This document shows, piece after piece, positions 33,973-47,901 of a DNA stretch of 64,000 nt. Each line of letters starts with the position of its first letter. Position 1 is the stretch's first letter. Both the position numbers and the translations under genes were made by a program. Where the stretch lies: contig JAIQDT010000841.1 in assembly GCA_021521415.1 (NCBI GenBank), forward strand, positions 558,001 through 622,000, given 5' to 3'. The DNA comes from Bidens hawaiensis (lineage: Eukaryota > Streptophyta > Magnoliopsida > Asterales > Asteraceae). Under the pieces are notes generated by a model that saw only the letters and a list, made by a program, of their open reading frames with translations, did not search any database and was not told the DNA's origin.

Positions 33973-35338
33973 TAGTTGTCACACCCGGCCCTGAGCGGCG
34001 GAAACAGCCGGGCGCGTGCGAGTGGGGATTGATAAATAAGCACGGGCCATTGCAAACATTCAAGGTAAGATTTTCATTGCGCATGAAAAGTTTAATACAA
34101 ATACATTACATTGTTTAAAAAAATACATAAAAACATCCAAGTATAAAAACTGTTGAAGATTTCCACGCCATATCCCCTTGCGCGGCGGGAACAACCACGC
34201 GCATCGAAGGGATAGAACTAAAATCTTCCAAAAAGCTAGTTTTAGATGTTCAGCGTGAGGTGCTCTAAGTGTGACTCCATGCGCTACCTAGTTATCTCCT
34301 GAAAGACACGTAAAACATTTGAATCAGTATAAACTGAGTGAGTTCACAAGTTTTAGTAACTTGATAAATCGTATTGCATCATAATCTTGATAAAAATCAT
34401 TCTGAAACATAATTCTGATAGCATCATTAAAACACATGCTTGGTAAAACATAGTTCTATCAACACATTCTGATAAAATCGTTCCGCGGGTTACGCGCGAA
34501 CATTTCTGGGAACTGTGCTCGTCTGTGTAAGTGGCGCTGCCACTACGAGCGAAACAAGTAATACCGTCCCGCGGGTTACGCGCGGACACATCTGAAAAAC
34601 CGTGCTCGTCTGTGTAAGTGGCGCTGCCACTACGAGCGAATAATACTGTAATACCGTCCCGCGGGTTACGCGCGGACGTTGTGCCGGAAAACAAGGCGCT
34701 CGTCTGCGTAAGAGGAGCGACCTCTACAAGCGGGCTCAAACCCATAGTACTGCCCCATGACCATACTAGGCACTCGTCTGTGTAAGAGGTGCGACCCCTA
34801 CGAGTGGGCGGATCAAACCAGCAGTCCCTACCCTTAGAGTTCCAATGGTAAAGTGTTCACTTACTCGAGTTCTGGCGCACATACATCGTAAATCATAGCT
34901 AACCGTTTGCATTGCTCATCATGAAACATAATTTAAACACGATCGTTTACATAACTTGTAAGTATACCATGATAAAACATTATTTAAGTACGTGTCCCTC
35001 GCCCCGAAAACAGTTTAAAAATAGTGAAAACAGTGAAAATAGGGGCTGTGAGACTCACCTGTGGTTCTTGTTAAGGGATTAATCGAGATTCGGGTTTTCT
35101 TGGTGTTGGCCTTTGAATTGAAGGTCTAGAATACGATTAAATAACAAGAAGTATATATATTAAGATCAAGAAATAGGAGAATATAAGGGTTGGAAAGTAG
35201 ATCTCAAGGTTATATTCTCGGCTTACCTAGTAACAGGATCGGAAATGAAAACAACGGATGCTTGGGAGATGATTAGTGCAAGTTTGCAGTTCTTAAGAGA
35301 GAAGTTTGAAGTGTGTTTGGGTGATAACTTAGGTTACA

Positions 35339-35346
35339 TATTTATA
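35339..35346 (-). promoter_or_regulatory. Possible LTR TATA box
   Basis: TATAAATA on the minus strand, about 1 kb into the LTR. The same site is at 42417-42424 and 49497-49504, the last being in the 5' LTR. Confidence 0.35.
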
Positions 35347-35723
35347 GGCAAACTCAAGGGAACACAATCCCTTGCTTTAGGGGATTGTAATCTTTTCATA
35401 TCTAGGTGTAATGATGATAAAGTATGGAAATTATTATTATTTATTTAAGAGTGGAGTAGTGGATAAAAGATTTTGATTTGATTTGGTCAGGACATGCAGG
35501 TCTGGGGTTGGTGAGAATAGGGTGGCTGACAATTGACTTTTCATGTTACAGTGTGCTTTTTCAGGTACTTTTGTCAGTGTACAGTAAAAAGTGGAAAATC
35601 TCTGAAACACGCTACTGTTTCCTTTTGGGCGGGAGTAATCTCCTTACGTCTGGAGAATAGACTGAGTGTTCTGTGCGCATCACTTTGTGCGCATAGCTTT
35701 CTGCGTGAAGGACATTTCTTTGC

Positions 35724-35904
35724 TGCGGGTAGGCACGTAACCTTCTCGCAGTTAGGGACATTGAGTTTCATTTGTAGATTCTCCAGGTGGTCTTGGTATT
35801 TCAACATAGTGATCAGTTATGTTGAAGTCAATTCCATCTTGGAGCTTCAGACAAACTAGCTCTCAATGTTCCCGCCATGCGGGGAGGTTAGTTCCCTTCC
35901 GCAC
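35724..35904. repeat. Segment shared with the Tat-like element
   Basis: Counterpart of 17883-18070. It is also present at the equivalent positions of LTR 2 (about 42802-42983) and LTR 3 (about 49882-50062). Confidence 0.75.
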
Positions 35905-36050
35905 GCGCATAAACGATTTAGGATGCACCCGCCTTAGCATCATGCGGGATGGTCAACCCATTAGACAACATAACGTTAAGGTACATGAAAACATAAAGCC
36001 AAAACATTCGCGCATGGCGCATATAACATATGCCCACGCTGGTTCTTAAC

Positions 36051-36290
36051 ATGGCGCGCTCGCGCAGGGCGCACATAACAAATGCACGCGCTGACTCTAA
36101 TATGGTGCGCTCGCGCAGGGCGCACATAACAAATGCACGCGCTGACTCTAATATGGTGCGCTCGCGCAGGGCGCACATAACAAATGCACGCGCTGACTAA
36201 CATGGCGCGCTCGCGCAGGGCGCACATAACAAATGCACGCGCTGACTCTAATATGGCGCGCTCGCGCAAGGCGCATATAACATAATTACC
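36051..36290 (+). repeat. ~51-bp tandem repeats in LTR 1
   Basis: Four full units and a partial one of the form tggcgcgctcgcgcagggcg, continuing cacataacaaatgcacgcgctgac. The same array occurs in LTR 2 (43130-43369). LTR 3 (50209-50448) has a differently ordered set of variants. Confidence 0.92.
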
Positions 36291-36345
36291 TAATATTTAG
36301 GTTGATTACTTGGTTTAAGGGATTGGGAATTTACCGGGTGTCACA

Positions 36346-36358
36346 TTCTCCCCCTGTT
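36346..36358 (-). other. Polypurine tract, copy 1
   Basis: On the minus strand acAGGGGGAGAA directly precedes the LTR. Copy 2 is at 43425-43437. Confidence 0.7.
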
Positions 36359-36379
36359 AAGCGAATTTCGTCCCGAAAT

Positions 36380-39300
36380 TTAGGAGACGTTGCTGGCAGA
36401 AGCCATGCTCTGAAAGAGGTGTGGGTATTTCTTGAGTATTTGATCTTCTCTTTCCCAAGTGAATTCAGGCCCACGCCTTGATTTCCATTGAACCTTTACT
36501 AACTTGATTTTGCTTCTGCGTAACTTTTGTTCTTTCCAATCGGTTACTGCTATAGGTTCTTCTACGAAGTGCAGCTGTTTGTCGATGTGAATCTCTTCCA
36601 ACGGCAAAATCAACGTTTCGTCAGATAAGCACTTTTTGAGGTTGGACACATGAAACGTATCATGAACTCCACTGAGTTCGGCGAGTAAACGGAGTTTATA
36701 AGCAACCGGACCGATCCTTTCTAGGATCTCAAATGGTCCAATGTAGCGCGGATTCAACTTTCCTCGCTTGCCGAAACGGGGAACTCCTTTCCATGGAGAG
36801 ACTTTCAAAAGTACTCTATCCCCTACTTGAAACTCCAACGGTTTCCTTCGCACATCTGCGTAGCTCTTCTGTCTGTCGCGCGCTGTCTTAAGGCGATCCC
36901 GTATCTGAAAAATCTTGTCTGTTGTTTCTTGGATCAATTCTGGACCAGTCATTTGCTTGTCACCCACTTCAGCCCAGCACAGTGGGGATCTACACTTGCG
37001 CCCATACAAAGCTTCAAACGGCGCAGCCTTGAGGCTTGTGTGATAACTGTTGTTGTAAGAAAATTCAACCAATGGGAGATGAGTATCCCAGCTACCTCCG
37101 AAATCGATCGCGCACGCGCGTAGCATATCTTCCAATGTCTGGATTGTTCGCTCGCTTTGCCCATCCGTTTGAGGATGATAAGCTGTACTCATATCAAGAC
37201 GAGTACCTAAAGCCCCTTGTAACGATCTCCAAAATCTTGAGGTGAACCGACTATCTCTATCAGAAATGATGGACACTGGGACTCCATGTTTTGAAACTAT
37301 TTCTCGAATATACAATCGGGCTAACTTTTCCATCTTATCGGTTTCCTTGATCGGCAGGAAGTGCGCTGACTTAGTTAGCCGATCCACAATAACCCAGATC
37401 GTGTCGTAACCCCCAGGTGTCCTTGGCAGTTTGGTGATGAAGTCCATAGAGATTTGTTCCCACTTCCACATGGGAATTTCTGGCTGTTGAAGCAACCCTG
37501 ACGGCTTCTGGTATTCAGCCTTTACCTTCGAACACGTCAGGCACTTACTGACATACGTCGCGATGGCGCCTTTAAGATTGGGCCACCAATACAGCGTTTT
37601 AACATCTTGGTACATCTTGTCTGCGCCAGGATGTACGGAATACCGTGTCTTGTGAGCTTCGTTTAGTACTTGCTCGCGCAATCCTCCCTTGAGAGGGACC
37701 CATATACGGTTAGCAAAATATCGAGTGTCGTTCTCTTTGAGCTCCAAATCCTTAATCATACCCCCAAGGGATTCGTTTTTAACAAACTCTGGTTTCAAGG
37801 CTTCTTGCTGAGCGTCTCGGATGCGGGTAGAGAGATCTGTGTGAATGGTCAACCTTAGAGCCTTGACTCGTAGCGTTTTTATTCGCTCCTTCCTGCTTAG
37901 CGCGTCTGCTACCACATTCGCCTTTCCAGGGTGGTACTTAATTTCACAATCATAATCATTCAACAACTCCACCCATCTTCGTTGCCTCATGTTTAAATCC
38001 TTTTGATCAAATATATGTTGAAGGCTCTTGTGATCCGTAAAGATTATACACTTTGTACCATAGAGGTAATGGCGCCAAATCTTTAGCGCGAAGACAACCG
38101 CTCCAAGTTCCAGATCATGCGTTGTGTAGTTCTTTTCATTGGCCTTGAGTTGGCGCGAGGCATACGCTATGACTTTGTCTCGCTGCATAAGGACACATCC
38201 GAGTCCCTGATGTGAAGCGTCGCAGTAAACGACGATGTCATCCGTCCCCTCGGGCAGAGACAGAATTGGCGCACTACATAACTTCTGTTTTAACATTTGA
38301 AATGCTGTTTCCTGATTTTCGCCCCAAACAAACTTCTTGTCTTTCTGAGTTAGCGCGGTCAGTGGTAGAGCTATCTTGGAGAAGTTCCCAATGAAGCGTC
38401 GATAGTAGCCAGCTAGTCCTAGGAATTGCCTCACCTCAGTTGGGGTTTTTGGCGCTTCCCAGTTTTCGATGGCCTTGACTTTGGAAGGATCAACGTGTAT
38501 TCCTTTCTCGTTTACAACGTGACCGAGAAAGTGAACTTCTCTAAGCCAAAACTCACATTTGGAAAACTTTGCATACAACTTTTCTTTCCTCAACAATTCC
38601 AAAATCAATCTCAGGTGTTGCTCATGCTCGGCCTTGGTCCGAGAGTAAATCAGAATATCATCTATAAACACAATCACAAACTTGTCCAAGTATGGTTTGC
38701 ACACGCGGTTCATCAGATCCATGAATATAGCCGGCGCATTAGTTAGCCCGAAAGGCATCACTAAGAACTCATAATGGCCGTATCTAGTTCGGAAGGCTGT
38801 TTTCGGCACATCTTCCTCATGGACCCTAAGTTGGTGATATCCTGACCGTAGATCTATCTTCGAATAATAACTGGATCCCTGCAACTGGTCAAATAAGTCG
38901 TCAATCCTCGGTAAGGGGTACCGATTCTTGACTGTCAGCTTGTTCAGCTCCCTATAGTCAATACACATTCTGAACGAACCATCCTTCTTCTTAACAAACA
39001 GTACTGGAGCTCCCCAAGGTGAGAAGCTTGGGCGTATGAAACCCTTATCCAATAGTTCCTGTAACTGATTGGATAGCTCTTGCATCTCAGATGGAGCTAA
39101 TCGATAAGGCGCTCGAGCTACTGGCGCAGCTCCTGGGACTAAATCAATACGAAATTCTACTTGTCGCGGCTGCGGCAATCCGGGCAAATCTTCAGGAAAA
39201 ACTTCTGGAAATTCGCGCACTACTGGTAAGTCTTCAATTCTTCGCTCATCTCCTTTCTTCTCTACGACATGCGCCAGGAAGGCGTAGCACCCTTTCCTTA

Positions 39301-40822
39301 GGCACTTGCGCGCCTTTAGGCACGAAATCAGTTTCGTCGCAACTCCCCTTCTTTCCCCTTGAATTACCAAGGTTTCTCCGTTCAACAGTGGGATCCGAAC
39401 CTGCTTCTCATGGCAAATAACTTCCGCGCGGTTCTCGACTAACCAATCCATACCTACCACAATGTCAAAACTTCCCAAGTCTATTGGTAACAAGTTAATA
39501 TTGAACCCGTGACCTCCCATGACTATAACACATTGTTCAGTTTTTTCGTTCGCGCATAACTGCCTTCCATTGGCTAGTTCTATAGTATAAGGCGTGTCTA
39601 GCCTACTGGTTGCTAAGCCTAGGGAGTTTTTAAACTCAGCAGATATAAAACTTAGGTCAGCGCCAGTATCAAATAAGACAGATGCAAAATGGCCGTTAAG
39701 CAAAAACGTACCGGTTACCACATTCGGCTCTTCTTTAGCTTCACCCGCGCCGATCACAAAAGCTCTCCCGCGAGCTTGGTTTCCCCTTTGCGGGCAATCC
39801 CGACTGAAATGCCCTGGCTTTCCGCATGCGTAGCAGTTGTCACTGGCTCCAGCTTCTTTAGCACGGCAATTCATCGTCTTGTGCCCTGGCCTGTTACATT
39901 TGGCGCACGTGACGCTCGCGCATTCACTCTCGTGGTGAAACTTGCATTTGTTGCACCATGGGTAAGGCCCGCTGTATCCTTTCCTTGATGGCTCCGCGGC
40001 TTGGATCGCGTAAACCCTTGCGCTTTCCTGCTTCTTGAACGGTGGCTGCTTGGAGTCGGACCCTCGGTGGTGAGAGTTCCATTTCCTCTTGGAGTCAGAG
40101 GTTCGCTGCTCGTTTCCGCGCGTAGTCAACATACCCGCACGGACCGTATCCCTTGTAAGGGTGATGGCCCGCGCTACCGCCTCATCAAAGGTTGGAGGCG
40201 CTGCGGCGTTGAGCGGAACCCTAACAACAGGAGGTAACCCAAAAATATACCTCTCGATCTTCTTTTCCTCCGTGTTTGCCATGTCTGGCACCAACTGGCA
40301 AAGCTCGTTGAACCGGTTGTTGTAGGCGTCGATATCCGTTCCTACCATGGTGTGGTTCCAGAATTCCTGCTGCAGACTTTGGATTTCTGCGCGAGAGCAG
40401 AACTTTCTCATCATCATTTCCTTCAGTTCTTCCCAGGTCTTGTGAAGAGCAACTTCTCGCCCCAAAGTCTTCACTTGAAGCTTCCACCAAGACGAAGCTG
40501 CTTCTTGGAACATGCAGGTCGCGTAAAGGACCTTCTGGTTCTCACTACATCTGCTAATGGAGAGAACTGTCTCCATCTTGTCAATCCAGTTGTAGAGCCC
40601 AATGGCCCCTTCGGTACCCTTGAATGGCCAAGGCCTACAGGCCATAAATGTCTTATAGGAGCACCCTTTGTCCAAGGCTCCTGAATCGGGTTCTGGGGTC
40701 TCGTTCTGACGACCCTGACTTGATTCGGCCTTGCTGGCCTCATGTGTCGCAATCGCCTGCGAGATTATTTCCGCGAGTTCCTCGGGTGTCATGGTAATTC
40801 CCTTGGCTCTGGTTGGAGGCAT
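36380..40822 (-). CDS. gag-pol: Chromovirus Gag-Pol polyprotein, copy 1 (uninterrupted frame)
   Basis: I start at ATG 40822 ([10 protein letters not shown]); upstream in-frame codons lack ATG. Length is about 1480 residues. In order: Gag domain (about 60-230); two CCHC knuckles, [14 protein letters not shown] (306-319) and [14 protein letters not shown] (330-343); protease DTGAD (385-389); RT with [10 protein letters not shown] (655-664) and FIDD (719-722); RNase H with YCDAS (866-870) and TDHKS; integrase zinc region (H1057, H1064, C1094, C1097); DD35E core D1127, D1188 and E1224; C-terminal chromodomain (about 1411-1470, [17 protein letters not shown]). No stop or frameshift is seen. Residue 1380 is Leu, where copy 2 has Pro. 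The chromodomain places it among Tekay/Del-type chromoviruses, which target heterochromatin. Confidence 0.95.
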   Translation of the reverse strand: MPPTRAKGITMTPEELAEIISQAIATHEASKAESSQGRQNETPEPDSGALDKGCSYKTFMACRPWPFKGTEGAIGLYNWIDKMETVLSISRCSENQKVLYATCMFQEAASSWWKLQVKTLGREVALHKTWEELKEMMMRKFCSRAEIQSLQQEFWNHTMVGTDIDAYNNRFNELCQLVPDMANTEEKKIERYIFGLPPVVRVPLNAAAPPTFDEAVARAITLTRDTVRAGMLTTRGNEQRTSDSKRKWNSHHRGSDSKQPPFKKQESARVYAIQAAEPSRKGYSGPYPWCNKCKFHHESECASVTCAKCNRPGHKTMNCRAKEAGASDNCYACGKPGHFSRDCPQRGNQARGRAFVIGAGEAKEEPNVVTGTFLLNGHFASVLFDTGADLSFISAEFKNSLGLATSRLDTPYTIELANGRQLCANEKTEQCVIVMGGHGFNINLLPIDLGSFDIVVGMDWLVENRAEVICHEKQVRIPLLNGETLVIQGERRGVATKLISCLKARKCLRKGCYAFLAHVVEKKGDERRIEDLPVVREFPEVFPEDLPGLPQPRQVEFRIDLVPGAAPVARAPYRLAPSEMQELSNQLQELLDKGFIRPSFSPWGAPVLFVKKKDGSFRMCIDYRELNKLTVKNRYPLPRIDDLFDQLQGSSYYSKIDLRSGYHQLRVHEEDVPKTAFRTRYGHYEFLVMPFGLTNAPAIFMDLMNRVCKPYLDKFVIVFIDDILIYSRTKAEHEQHLRLILELLRKEKLYAKFSKCEFWLREVHFLGHVVNEKGIHVDPSKVKAIENWEAPKTPTEVRQFLGLAGYYRRFIGNFSKIALPLTALTQKDKKFVWGENQETAFQMLKQKLCSAPILSLPEGTDDIVVYCDASHQGLGCVLMQRDKVIAYASRQLKANEKNYTTHDLELGAVVFALKIWRHYLYGTKCIIFTDHKSLQHIFDQKDLNMRQRRWVELLNDYDCEIKYHPGKANVVADALSRKERIKTLRVKALRLTIHTDLSTRIRDAQQEALKPEFVKNESLGGMIKDLELKENDTRYFANRIWVPLKGGLREQVLNEAHKTRYSVHPGADKMYQDVKTLYWWPNLKGAIATYVSKCLTCSKVKAEYQKPSGLLQQPEIPMWKWEQISMDFITKLPRTPGGYDTIWVIVDRLTKSAHFLPIKETDKMEKLARLYIREIVSKHGVPVSIISDRDSRFTSRFWRSLQGALGTRLDMSTAYHPQTDGQSERTIQTLEDMLRACAIDFGGSWDTHLPLVEFSYNNSYHTSLKAAPFEALYGRKCRSPLCWAEVGDKQMTGPELIQETTDKIFQIRDRLKTARDRQKSYADVRRKPLEFQVGDRVLLKVSPWKGVPRFGKRGKLNPRYIGPFEILERIGPVAYKLRLLAELSGVHDTFHVSNLKKCLSDETLILPLEEIHIDKQLHFVEEPIAVTDWKEQKLRRSKIKLVKVQWKSRRGPEFTWEREDQILKKYPHLFQSMASASNVS

Positions 40823-41040
40823 TCTCGCTTTAAAAGAGTGAAAATATATTAAACTTAGCGCATGTACTCTGAGCACATAATGTTCTTTATCTTTATTCAC
40901 TAGACACTGTGCGACCCGTATTCCTAAGTGTGTGTATAGTTTCTTTTGAAAATATTTTCTTTGAAAAAAAATATTTCATGCGATTCCCCAACGGTTATAG
41001 TCTAGGTTAAAACTTCTTTTCCTAGTTCGCTATAACCAGT

Positions 41041-41052
41041 GCTCTGATACCA
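41041..41052 (-). other. Primer-binding site (initiator tRNA-Met), copy 1
   Basis: On the minus strand TGGTATCAGAGC, the standard complement of plant initiator tRNA-Met, lies three bases after the LTR. Confidence 0.9.
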
Positions 41053-41055
41053 ATC

Positions 41056-43424
41056 TGTCACACCCGGCCCTGAGCGGCGGAAACAGCCGGGCGCGCGCGA
41101 GTGGGGATTGATAAATAAGCACGGGCCATTGCAAACATTCAAGGTAAGATTTTCATTGCGCATGAAAAGTTTAATACAAATACATTACATTGTTTAAAAA
41201 AATACATAAAAACATCCAAGTATAAAAACTGTTGAAGATTTCCACGCCATATCCCCTTGCGCGGCGGGAACAACCACGCGCATCGAAGGGATAGAACTAA
41301 AATCTTCCAAAAAGCTAGTTTTAGATGTTCAGCGTGAGGTGCTCTAAGTGTGACTCCATGCGCTACCTAGTTATCTCCTGAAAGACACGTAAAACATTTG
41401 AATCAGTATAAACTGAGTGAGTTCACAAGTTTTAGTAACTTGATAAATCGTATTGCATCATAATCTTGATAAAAATCATTCTGAAACATAATTCTGATAG
41501 CATCATTAAAACACATGCTTGGTAAAACATAGTTCTATCAACACATTCTGATAAAATCGTTCCGCGGGTTACGCGCGAACATTTCTGGGAACTGTGCTCG
41601 TCTGTGTAAGTGGCGCTGCCACTACGAGCGAAACAAGTAATACCGTCCCGCGGGTTACGCGCGGACACATCTGAAAAACCGTGCTCGTCTGTGTAAGTGG
41701 CGCTGCCACTACGAGCGAATAATACTGTAATACCGTCCCGCGGGTTACGCGCGGACGTTGTGCGGAAAACAAGGCGCTCGTCTGCGTAAGAGGAGCGACC
41801 TCTACAAGCGGGCTCAAACCCATAGTACTGCCCCATGACCATACTAGGCACTCGTCTGTGTAAGAGGTGCGACCCCTACGAGTGGGCGGATCAAACCAGC
41901 AGTCCCTACCCTTAGAGTTCCAATGGTAAAGTGGTCACTTACTCGAGTTCTGGCGCACATACATCGTAAATCATAGCTAACCGTTTGCATTGCTCATCAT
42001 GAAACATAATTTAAACACGATCGTTTACATAACTTGTAAGTATACCATGATAAAACATTATTTAAGTACGTGTCCCTCGCCCCGAAAACAGTTTAAAAAT
42101 AGTGAAAACAGTGAAAATAGGGGCTGTGAGACTCACCTGTGGTTCTTGTTAAGGGATTAATCGAGATTCGGGTTTTCTTGGTGTTGGCCTTTGAATTGAA
42201 GGTCTAGAATACGATTAAATAACAAGAAGTATATATATTAAGATCAAGAAATAGGAGAATATAAGGGTTGGAAAGTAGATCTCAAGGTTATATTCTCGGC
42301 TTACCTAGTAACAGGATCGGAAATGAAAACAACGGATGCTTGGGAGATGATAAGTGCAAGTTTGCAGTTCTTAAGAGAGAAGTTTGAAGTGTGTTTGGGT
42401 GATAACTTAGGTTACATATTTATAGGCAAACTCAAGGGAACACAATCCCTTGCTTTAGGGGATTGTAATCTTTTCATATCTAGGTGTAATGATGATAAAG
42501 TATGGAAATTATTATTATTTATTTAAGAGTGGAGTAGTGGATAAAAGATTTTGATTTGATTTGGTCAGGACATGCAGGTCTGGGGTTGGTGAGAATAGGG
42601 TGGCTGACAATTGACTTTTCATGTTACAGTGTGCTTTTTCAGGTACTTTTGTCAGTGTACAGTAAAAAGTGGAAAATCTCTGAAACACGCTACTGTTTCC
42701 TTTTGGGCGGGAGTAATCTCCTTACGTCTGGAGAATAGACTGAGTGTTCTGTGCGCATCACTTTGTGCGCATAGCTTTCTGCGTGAAGGACATTTCTTTG
42801 CTGCGGGTAGGCACGTAACCTTCTCGCAGTTAGGGACATTGAGTTTCATTTGTAGATTCTCCAGGTGGTCTTGGTATTTCAACATAGTGATCAGTTATGT
42901 TGAAGTCAATTCCATCTTGGAGCTTCAGACAAACTAGCTCTCAATGTTCCCCGCCATGCGGGGAGGTTAGTTCCCTTCCGCACGCGCATAAACGATTTAG
43001 GATGCACCCGCCTTAGCATCATGCGGGATGGTCAACCCATTAGACAACATAACGTTAAGGTACATGAAAACATAAAGCCAAAACATTCGCGCATGGCGCA
43101 TATAACATATGCCCACGCTGGTTCTTAACATGGCGCGCTCGCGCAGGGCGCACATAACAAATGCACGCGCTGACTCTAATATGGTGCGCTCGCGCAGGGC
43201 GCACATAACAAATGCACGCGCTGACTCTAATATGGTGCGCTCGCGCAGGGCGCACATAACAAATGCACGCGCTGACTAACATGGCGCGCTCGCGCAGGGC
43301 GCACATAACAAATGCACGCGCTGACTCTAATATGGCGCGCTCGCGCAAGGCGCATATAACATAATTACCTAATATTTAGGTTGATTACTTGGTTTAAGGG
43401 ATTGGGAATTTACCGGGTGTCACA
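41056..43424 (-). repeat. LTR 2 (middle LTR of the array)
   Basis: 2369 bp. It has a one-base deletion (gttgtgcggaaa for gttgtgccggaaa), an extra C in gttccccgcc and gagatgataagtg. It shares the 51-bp repeat array of LTR 1 but the gcgcgcgcgag and aagtggtcac variants of LTR 3, so it looks like a recombinant. Confidence 0.95.
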
Positions 43425-43458
43425 TTCTCCCCCTGTTAAGCGAATTTCGTCCCGAAAT

Positions 43459-46400
43459 TTAGGAGACGTTGCTGGCAGAAGCCATGCTCTGAAAGAGGTG
43501 TGGGTATTTCTTGAGTATTTGATCTTCTCTTTCCCAAGTGAATTCAGGCCCACGCCTTGATTTCCATTGAACCTTTACTAACTTGATTTTGCTTCTGCGT
43601 AACTTTTGTTCTTTCCAATCGGTTACTGCTATAGGTTCTTCTACGAAGTGCAGCTGTTTGTCGATGTGAATCTCTTCCAACGGCAAAATCAACGTTTCGT
43701 CAGATAAGCACTTTTTGAGGTTGGACACATGAAACGTATCATGAACTCCACTGAGTTCGGCGGGTAAACGGAGTTTATAAGCAACCGGACCGATCCTTTC
43801 CAGGATCTCAAATGGTCCAATGTAGCGCGGATTCAACTTTCCTCGCTTGCCGAAACGGGGAACTCCTTTCCATGGAGAGACTTTCAAAAGTACTCTATCC
43901 CCTACTTGAAACTCCAACGGTTTCCTTCGCACATCTGCGTAGCTCTTCTGTCTGTCGCGCGCTGTCTTAAGGCGATCCCGTATCTGAAAAATCTTGTCTG
44001 TTGTTTCTTGGATCAATTCTGGACCAGTCATTTGCTTGTCACCCACTTCAGCCCAGCACAGTGGGGATCTACACTTGCGCCCATACAAAGCTTCAAACGG
44101 CGCAGCCTTGAGGCTTGTGTGATAACTGTTGTTGTAAGAAAATTCAACCAATGGGAGATGAGTATCCCAGCTACCTCCGAAATCGATCGCGCACGCGCGT
44201 AGCATATCTTCCAATGTCTGGATTGTTCGCTCGCTTTGCCCATCCGTTTGAGGATGATAAGCTGTACTCATATCAAGACGAGTACCTAAAGCCCCTTGTA
44301 ACGATCTCCAAAATCTTGAGGTGAACCGACTATCTCTATCAGAAATGATGGACACTGGGACTCCATGTTTTGAAACTATTTCTCGAATATACAATCGGGC
44401 TAACTTTTCCATCTTATCGGTTTCCTTGATCGGCAGGAAGTGCGCTGACTTAGTTAGCCGATCCACAATAACCCAGATCGTGTCGTAACCCCCAGGTGTC
44501 CTTGGCAGTTTGGTGATGAAGTCCATAGAGATTTGTTCCCACTTCCACATGGGAATTTCTGGCTGTTGAAGCAACCCTGACGGCTTCTGGTATTCAGCCT
44601 TTACCTTCGAACACGTCAGGCACTTACTGACATACGTCGCGATGGCGCCTTTAAGATTGGGCCACCAATACAGCGTTTTAACATCTTGGTACATCTTGTC
44701 TGCGCCAGGATGTACGGAATACCGTGTCTTGTGAGCTTCGTTTAGTACTTGCTCGCGCAATCCTCCCTTGAGAGGGACCCATATACGGTTAGCAAAATAT
44801 CGAGTGTCGTTCTCTTTGAGCTCCAAATCCTTAATCATACCCCCAAGGGATTCGTTTTTAACAAACTCTGGTTTCAAGGCTTCTTGCTGAGCGTCTCGGA
44901 TGCGGGTAGAGAGATCTGTGTGAATGGTCAACCTTAGAGCCTTGACTCGTAGCGTTTTTATTCGCTCCTTCCTGCTTAGCGCGTCTGCTACCACATTCGC
45001 CTTTCCAGGGTGGTACTTAATTTCACAATCATAATCATTCAACAACTCCACCCATCTTCGTTGCCTCATGTTTAAATCCTTTTGATCAAATATATGTTGA
45101 AGGCTCTTGTGATCCGTAAAGATTATACACTTTGTACCATAGAGGTAATGGCGCCAAATCTTTAGCGCGAAGACAACCGCTCCAAGTTCCAGATCATGCG
45201 TTGTGTAGTTCTTTTCATTGGCCTTGAGTTGGCGCGAGGCATACGCTATGACTTTGTCTCGCTGCATAAGGACACATCCGAGTCCCTGATGTGAAGCGTC
45301 GCAGTAAACGACGATGTCATCCGTCCCCTCGGGCAGAGACAGAATTGGCGCACTACATAACTTCTGTTTTAACATTTGAAATGCTGTTTCCTGATTTTCG
45401 CCCCAAACAAACTTCTTGTCTTTCTGAGTTAGCGCGGTCAGTGGTAGAGCTATCTTGGAGAAGTTCCCAATGAAGCGTCGATAGTAGCCAGCTAGTCCTA
45501 GGAATTGCCTCACCTCAGTTGGGGTTTTTGGCGCTTCCCAGTTTTCGATGGCCTTGACTTTGGAAGGATCAACGTGTATTCCTTTCTCGTTTACAACGTG
45601 ACCGAGAAAGTGAACTTCTCTAAGCCAAAACTCACATTTGGAAAACTTTGCATACAACTTTTCTTTCCTCAACAATTCCAAAATCAATCTCAGGTGTTGC
45701 TCATGCTCGGCCTTGGTCCGAGAGTAAATCAGAATATCATCTATAAACACAATCACAAACTTGTCCAAGTATGGTTTGCACACGCGGTTCATCAGATCCA
45801 TGAATATAGCCGGCGCATTAGTTAGCCCGAAAGGCATCACTAAGAACTCATAATGGCCGTATCTAGTTCGGAAGGCTGTTTTCGGCACATCTTCCTCATG
45901 GACCCTAAGTTGGTGATATCCTGACCGTAGATCTATCTTCGAATAATAACTGGATCCCTGCAACTGGTCAAATAAGTCGTCAATCCTCGGTAAGGGGTAC
46001 CGATTCTTGACTGTCAGCTTGTTCAGCTCCCTATAGTCAATACACATTCTGAACGAACCATCCTTCTTCTTAACAAACAGTACTGGAGCTCCCCAAGGTG
46101 AGAAGCTTGGGCGTATGAAACCCTTATCCAATAGTTCCTGTAACTGATTGGATAGCTCTTGCATCTCAGATGGAGCTAATCGATAAGGCGCTCGAGCTAC
46201 TGGCGCAGCTCCTGGGACTAAATCAATACGAAATTCTACTTGTCGCGGCTGCGGCAATCCGGGCAAATCTTCAGGAAAAACTTCTGGAAATTCGCGCACT
46301 ACTGGTAAGTCTTCAATTCTTCGCTCATCTCCTTTCTTCTCTACGACATGCGCCAGGAAGGCGTAGCACCCTTTCCTTAGGCACTTGCGCGCCTTTAGGC

Positions 46401-47901
46401 ACGAAATCAGTTTCGTCGCAACTCCCCTTCTTTCCCCTTGAATTACCAAGGTTTCTCCGTTCAACAGTGGGATCCGAACCTGCTTCTCATGGCAAATAAC
46501 TTCCGCGCGGTTCTCGACTAACCAATCCATACCTACCACAATGTCAAAACTTCCCAAGTCTATTGGTAACAAGTTAATATTGAACCCGTGACCTCCCATG
46601 ACTATAACACATTGTTCAGTTTTTTCGTTCGCGCATAACTGCCTTCCATTGGCTAGTTCTATAGTATAAGGCGTGTCTAGCCTACTGGTTGCTAAGCCTA
46701 GGGAGTTTTTAAACTCAGCAGATATAAAACTTAGGTCAGCGCCAGTATCAAATAAGACAGATGCAAAATGGCCGTTAAGCAAAAACGTACCGGTTACCAC
46801 ATTCGGCTCTTCTTTAGCTTCACCCGCGCCGATCACAAAAGCTCTCCCGCGAGCTTGGTTTCCCCTTTGCGGGCAATCCCGACTGAAATGCCCTGGCTTT
46901 CCGCATGCGTAGCAGTTGTCACTGGCTCCAGCTTCTTTAGCACGGCAATTCATCGTCTTGTGCCCTGGCCTGTTACATTTGGCGCACGTGACGCTCGCGC
47001 ATTCACTCTCGTGGTGAAACTTGCATTTGTTGCACCATGGGTAAGGCCCGCTGTATCCTTTCCTTGATGGCTCCGCGGCTTGGATCGCGTAAACCCTTGC
47101 GCTTTCCTGCTTCTTGAACGGTGGCTGCTTGGAGTCGGACCCTCGGTGGTGAGAGTTCCATTTCCTCTTGGAGTCAGAGGTTCGCTGCTCGTTTCCGCGC
47201 GTAGTCAACATACCCGCACGGACCGTATCCCTTGTAAGGGTGATGGCCCGCGCTACCGCCTCATCAAAGGTTGGAGGCGCTGCGGCGTTGAGCGGAACCC
47301 TAACAACAGGAGGTAACCCAAAAATATACCTCTCGATCTTCTTTTCCTCCGTGTTTGCCATGTCTGGCACCAACTGGCAAAGCTCGTTGAACCGGTTGTT
47401 GTAGGCGTCGATATCCGTTCCTACCATGGTGTGGTTCCAGAATTCCTGCTGCAGACTTTGGATTTCTGCGCGAGAGCAGAACTTTCTCATCATCATTTCC
47501 TTCAGTTCTTCCCAGGTCTTGTGAAGAGCAACTTCTCGCCCCAAAGTCTTCACTTGAAGCTTCCACCAAGACGAAGCTGCTTCTTGGAACATGCAGGTCG
47601 CGTAAAGGACCTTCTGGTTCTCACTACATCTGCTAATGGAGAGAACTGTCTCCATCTTGTCAATCCAGTTGTAGAGCCCAATGGCCCCTTCGGTACCCTT
47701 GAATGGCCAAGGCCTACAGGCCATAAATGTCTTATAGGAGCACCCTTTGTCCAAGGCTCCTGAATCGGGTTCTGGGGTCTCGTTCTGACGACCCTGACTT
47801 GATTCGGCCTTGCTGGCCTCATGTGTCGCAATCGCCTGCGAGATTATTTCCGCGAGTTCCTCGGGTGTCATGGTAATTCCCTTGGCTCTGGTTGGAGGCA
47901 T
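43459..47901 (-). CDS. gag-pol: Chromovirus Gag-Pol polyprotein, copy 2 (uninterrupted frame)
   Basis: Same start, length (about 1480 residues) and domains as copy 1. The only protein difference I found is Pro rather than Leu at residue 1380, between the integrase and the chromodomain. At the DNA level I noticed two substitutions near 43762 and 43801. All catalytic residues (protease DTG, RT FIDD, integrase D, D, E) and both zinc knuckles are present. It is flanked by its own primer site and polypurine tract, so either copy could in principle give a complete transcript. Confidence 0.95.
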   Translation of the reverse strand: MPPTRAKGITMTPEELAEIISQAIATHEASKAESSQGRQNETPEPDSGALDKGCSYKTFMACRPWPFKGTEGAIGLYNWIDKMETVLSISRCSENQKVLYATCMFQEAASSWWKLQVKTLGREVALHKTWEELKEMMMRKFCSRAEIQSLQQEFWNHTMVGTDIDAYNNRFNELCQLVPDMANTEEKKIERYIFGLPPVVRVPLNAAAPPTFDEAVARAITLTRDTVRAGMLTTRGNEQRTSDSKRKWNSHHRGSDSKQPPFKKQESARVYAIQAAEPSRKGYSGPYPWCNKCKFHHESECASVTCAKCNRPGHKTMNCRAKEAGASDNCYACGKPGHFSRDCPQRGNQARGRAFVIGAGEAKEEPNVVTGTFLLNGHFASVLFDTGADLSFISAEFKNSLGLATSRLDTPYTIELANGRQLCANEKTEQCVIVMGGHGFNINLLPIDLGSFDIVVGMDWLVENRAEVICHEKQVRIPLLNGETLVIQGERRGVATKLISCLKARKCLRKGCYAFLAHVVEKKGDERRIEDLPVVREFPEVFPEDLPGLPQPRQVEFRIDLVPGAAPVARAPYRLAPSEMQELSNQLQELLDKGFIRPSFSPWGAPVLFVKKKDGSFRMCIDYRELNKLTVKNRYPLPRIDDLFDQLQGSSYYSKIDLRSGYHQLRVHEEDVPKTAFRTRYGHYEFLVMPFGLTNAPAIFMDLMNRVCKPYLDKFVIVFIDDILIYSRTKAEHEQHLRLILELLRKEKLYAKFSKCEFWLREVHFLGHVVNEKGIHVDPSKVKAIENWEAPKTPTEVRQFLGLAGYYRRFIGNFSKIALPLTALTQKDKKFVWGENQETAFQMLKQKLCSAPILSLPEGTDDIVVYCDASHQGLGCVLMQRDKVIAYASRQLKANEKNYTTHDLELGAVVFALKIWRHYLYGTKCIIFTDHKSLQHIFDQKDLNMRQRRWVELLNDYDCEIKYHPGKANVVADALSRKERIKTLRVKALRLTIHTDLSTRIRDAQQEALKPEFVKNESLGGMIKDLELKENDTRYFANRIWVPLKGGLREQVLNEAHKTRYSVHPGADKMYQDVKTLYWWPNLKGAIATYVSKCLTCSKVKAEYQKPSGLLQQPEIPMWKWEQISMDFITKLPRTPGGYDTIWVIVDRLTKSAHFLPIKETDKMEKLARLYIREIVSKHGVPVSIISDRDSRFTSRFWRSLQGALGTRLDMSTAYHPQTDGQSERTIQTLEDMLRACAIDFGGSWDTHLPLVEFSYNNSYHTSLKAAPFEALYGRKCRSPLCWAEVGDKQMTGPELIQETTDKIFQIRDRLKTARDRQKSYADVRRKPLEFQVGDRVLLKVSPWKGVPRFGKRGKLNPRYIGPFEILERIGPVAYKLRLPAELSGVHDTFHVSNLKKCLSDETLILPLEEIHIDKQLHFVEEPIAVTDWKEQKLRRSKIKLVKVQWKSRRGPEFTWEREDQILKKYPHLFQSMASASNVS

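Larger units (their letters stand above)
33978..36345 (-). repeat. LTR 1 (3' LTR of the array)
   Basis: 2368 bp. On the minus strand it starts TGTGACACCCGG and ends CCGGGTGTGACA, a 12-bp inverted repeat. It differs from the others at, for example, gcgcgtgcgag (gcgcgcgcgag in LTRs 2 and 3) and aagtgttcac (aagtggtcac). Direct repeats of ~86-90 bp with cgcgggttacgcgcg start at 34483, 34569 and 34659. Confidence 0.95.

Noticed and set aside
34353..34745. Frames in the chromovirus LTRs (also 35245-35448, 35533-35859 and their copies)
   Set aside because: Conservation across the three LTRs reflects recent duplication only; the reading is dominated by tandem repeats, and LTR 2 breaks one of them by a 1-bp deletion.
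36051..36290. CRISPR-like array of 51-bp units
   Set aside because: The units are contiguous variants without unique spacers, inside a plant LTR.
36827..40684. Many plus-strand frames opposite Gag-Pol (and the same set at 43906-47763)
   Set aside because: They are shadow frames of the minus-strand polyprotein.
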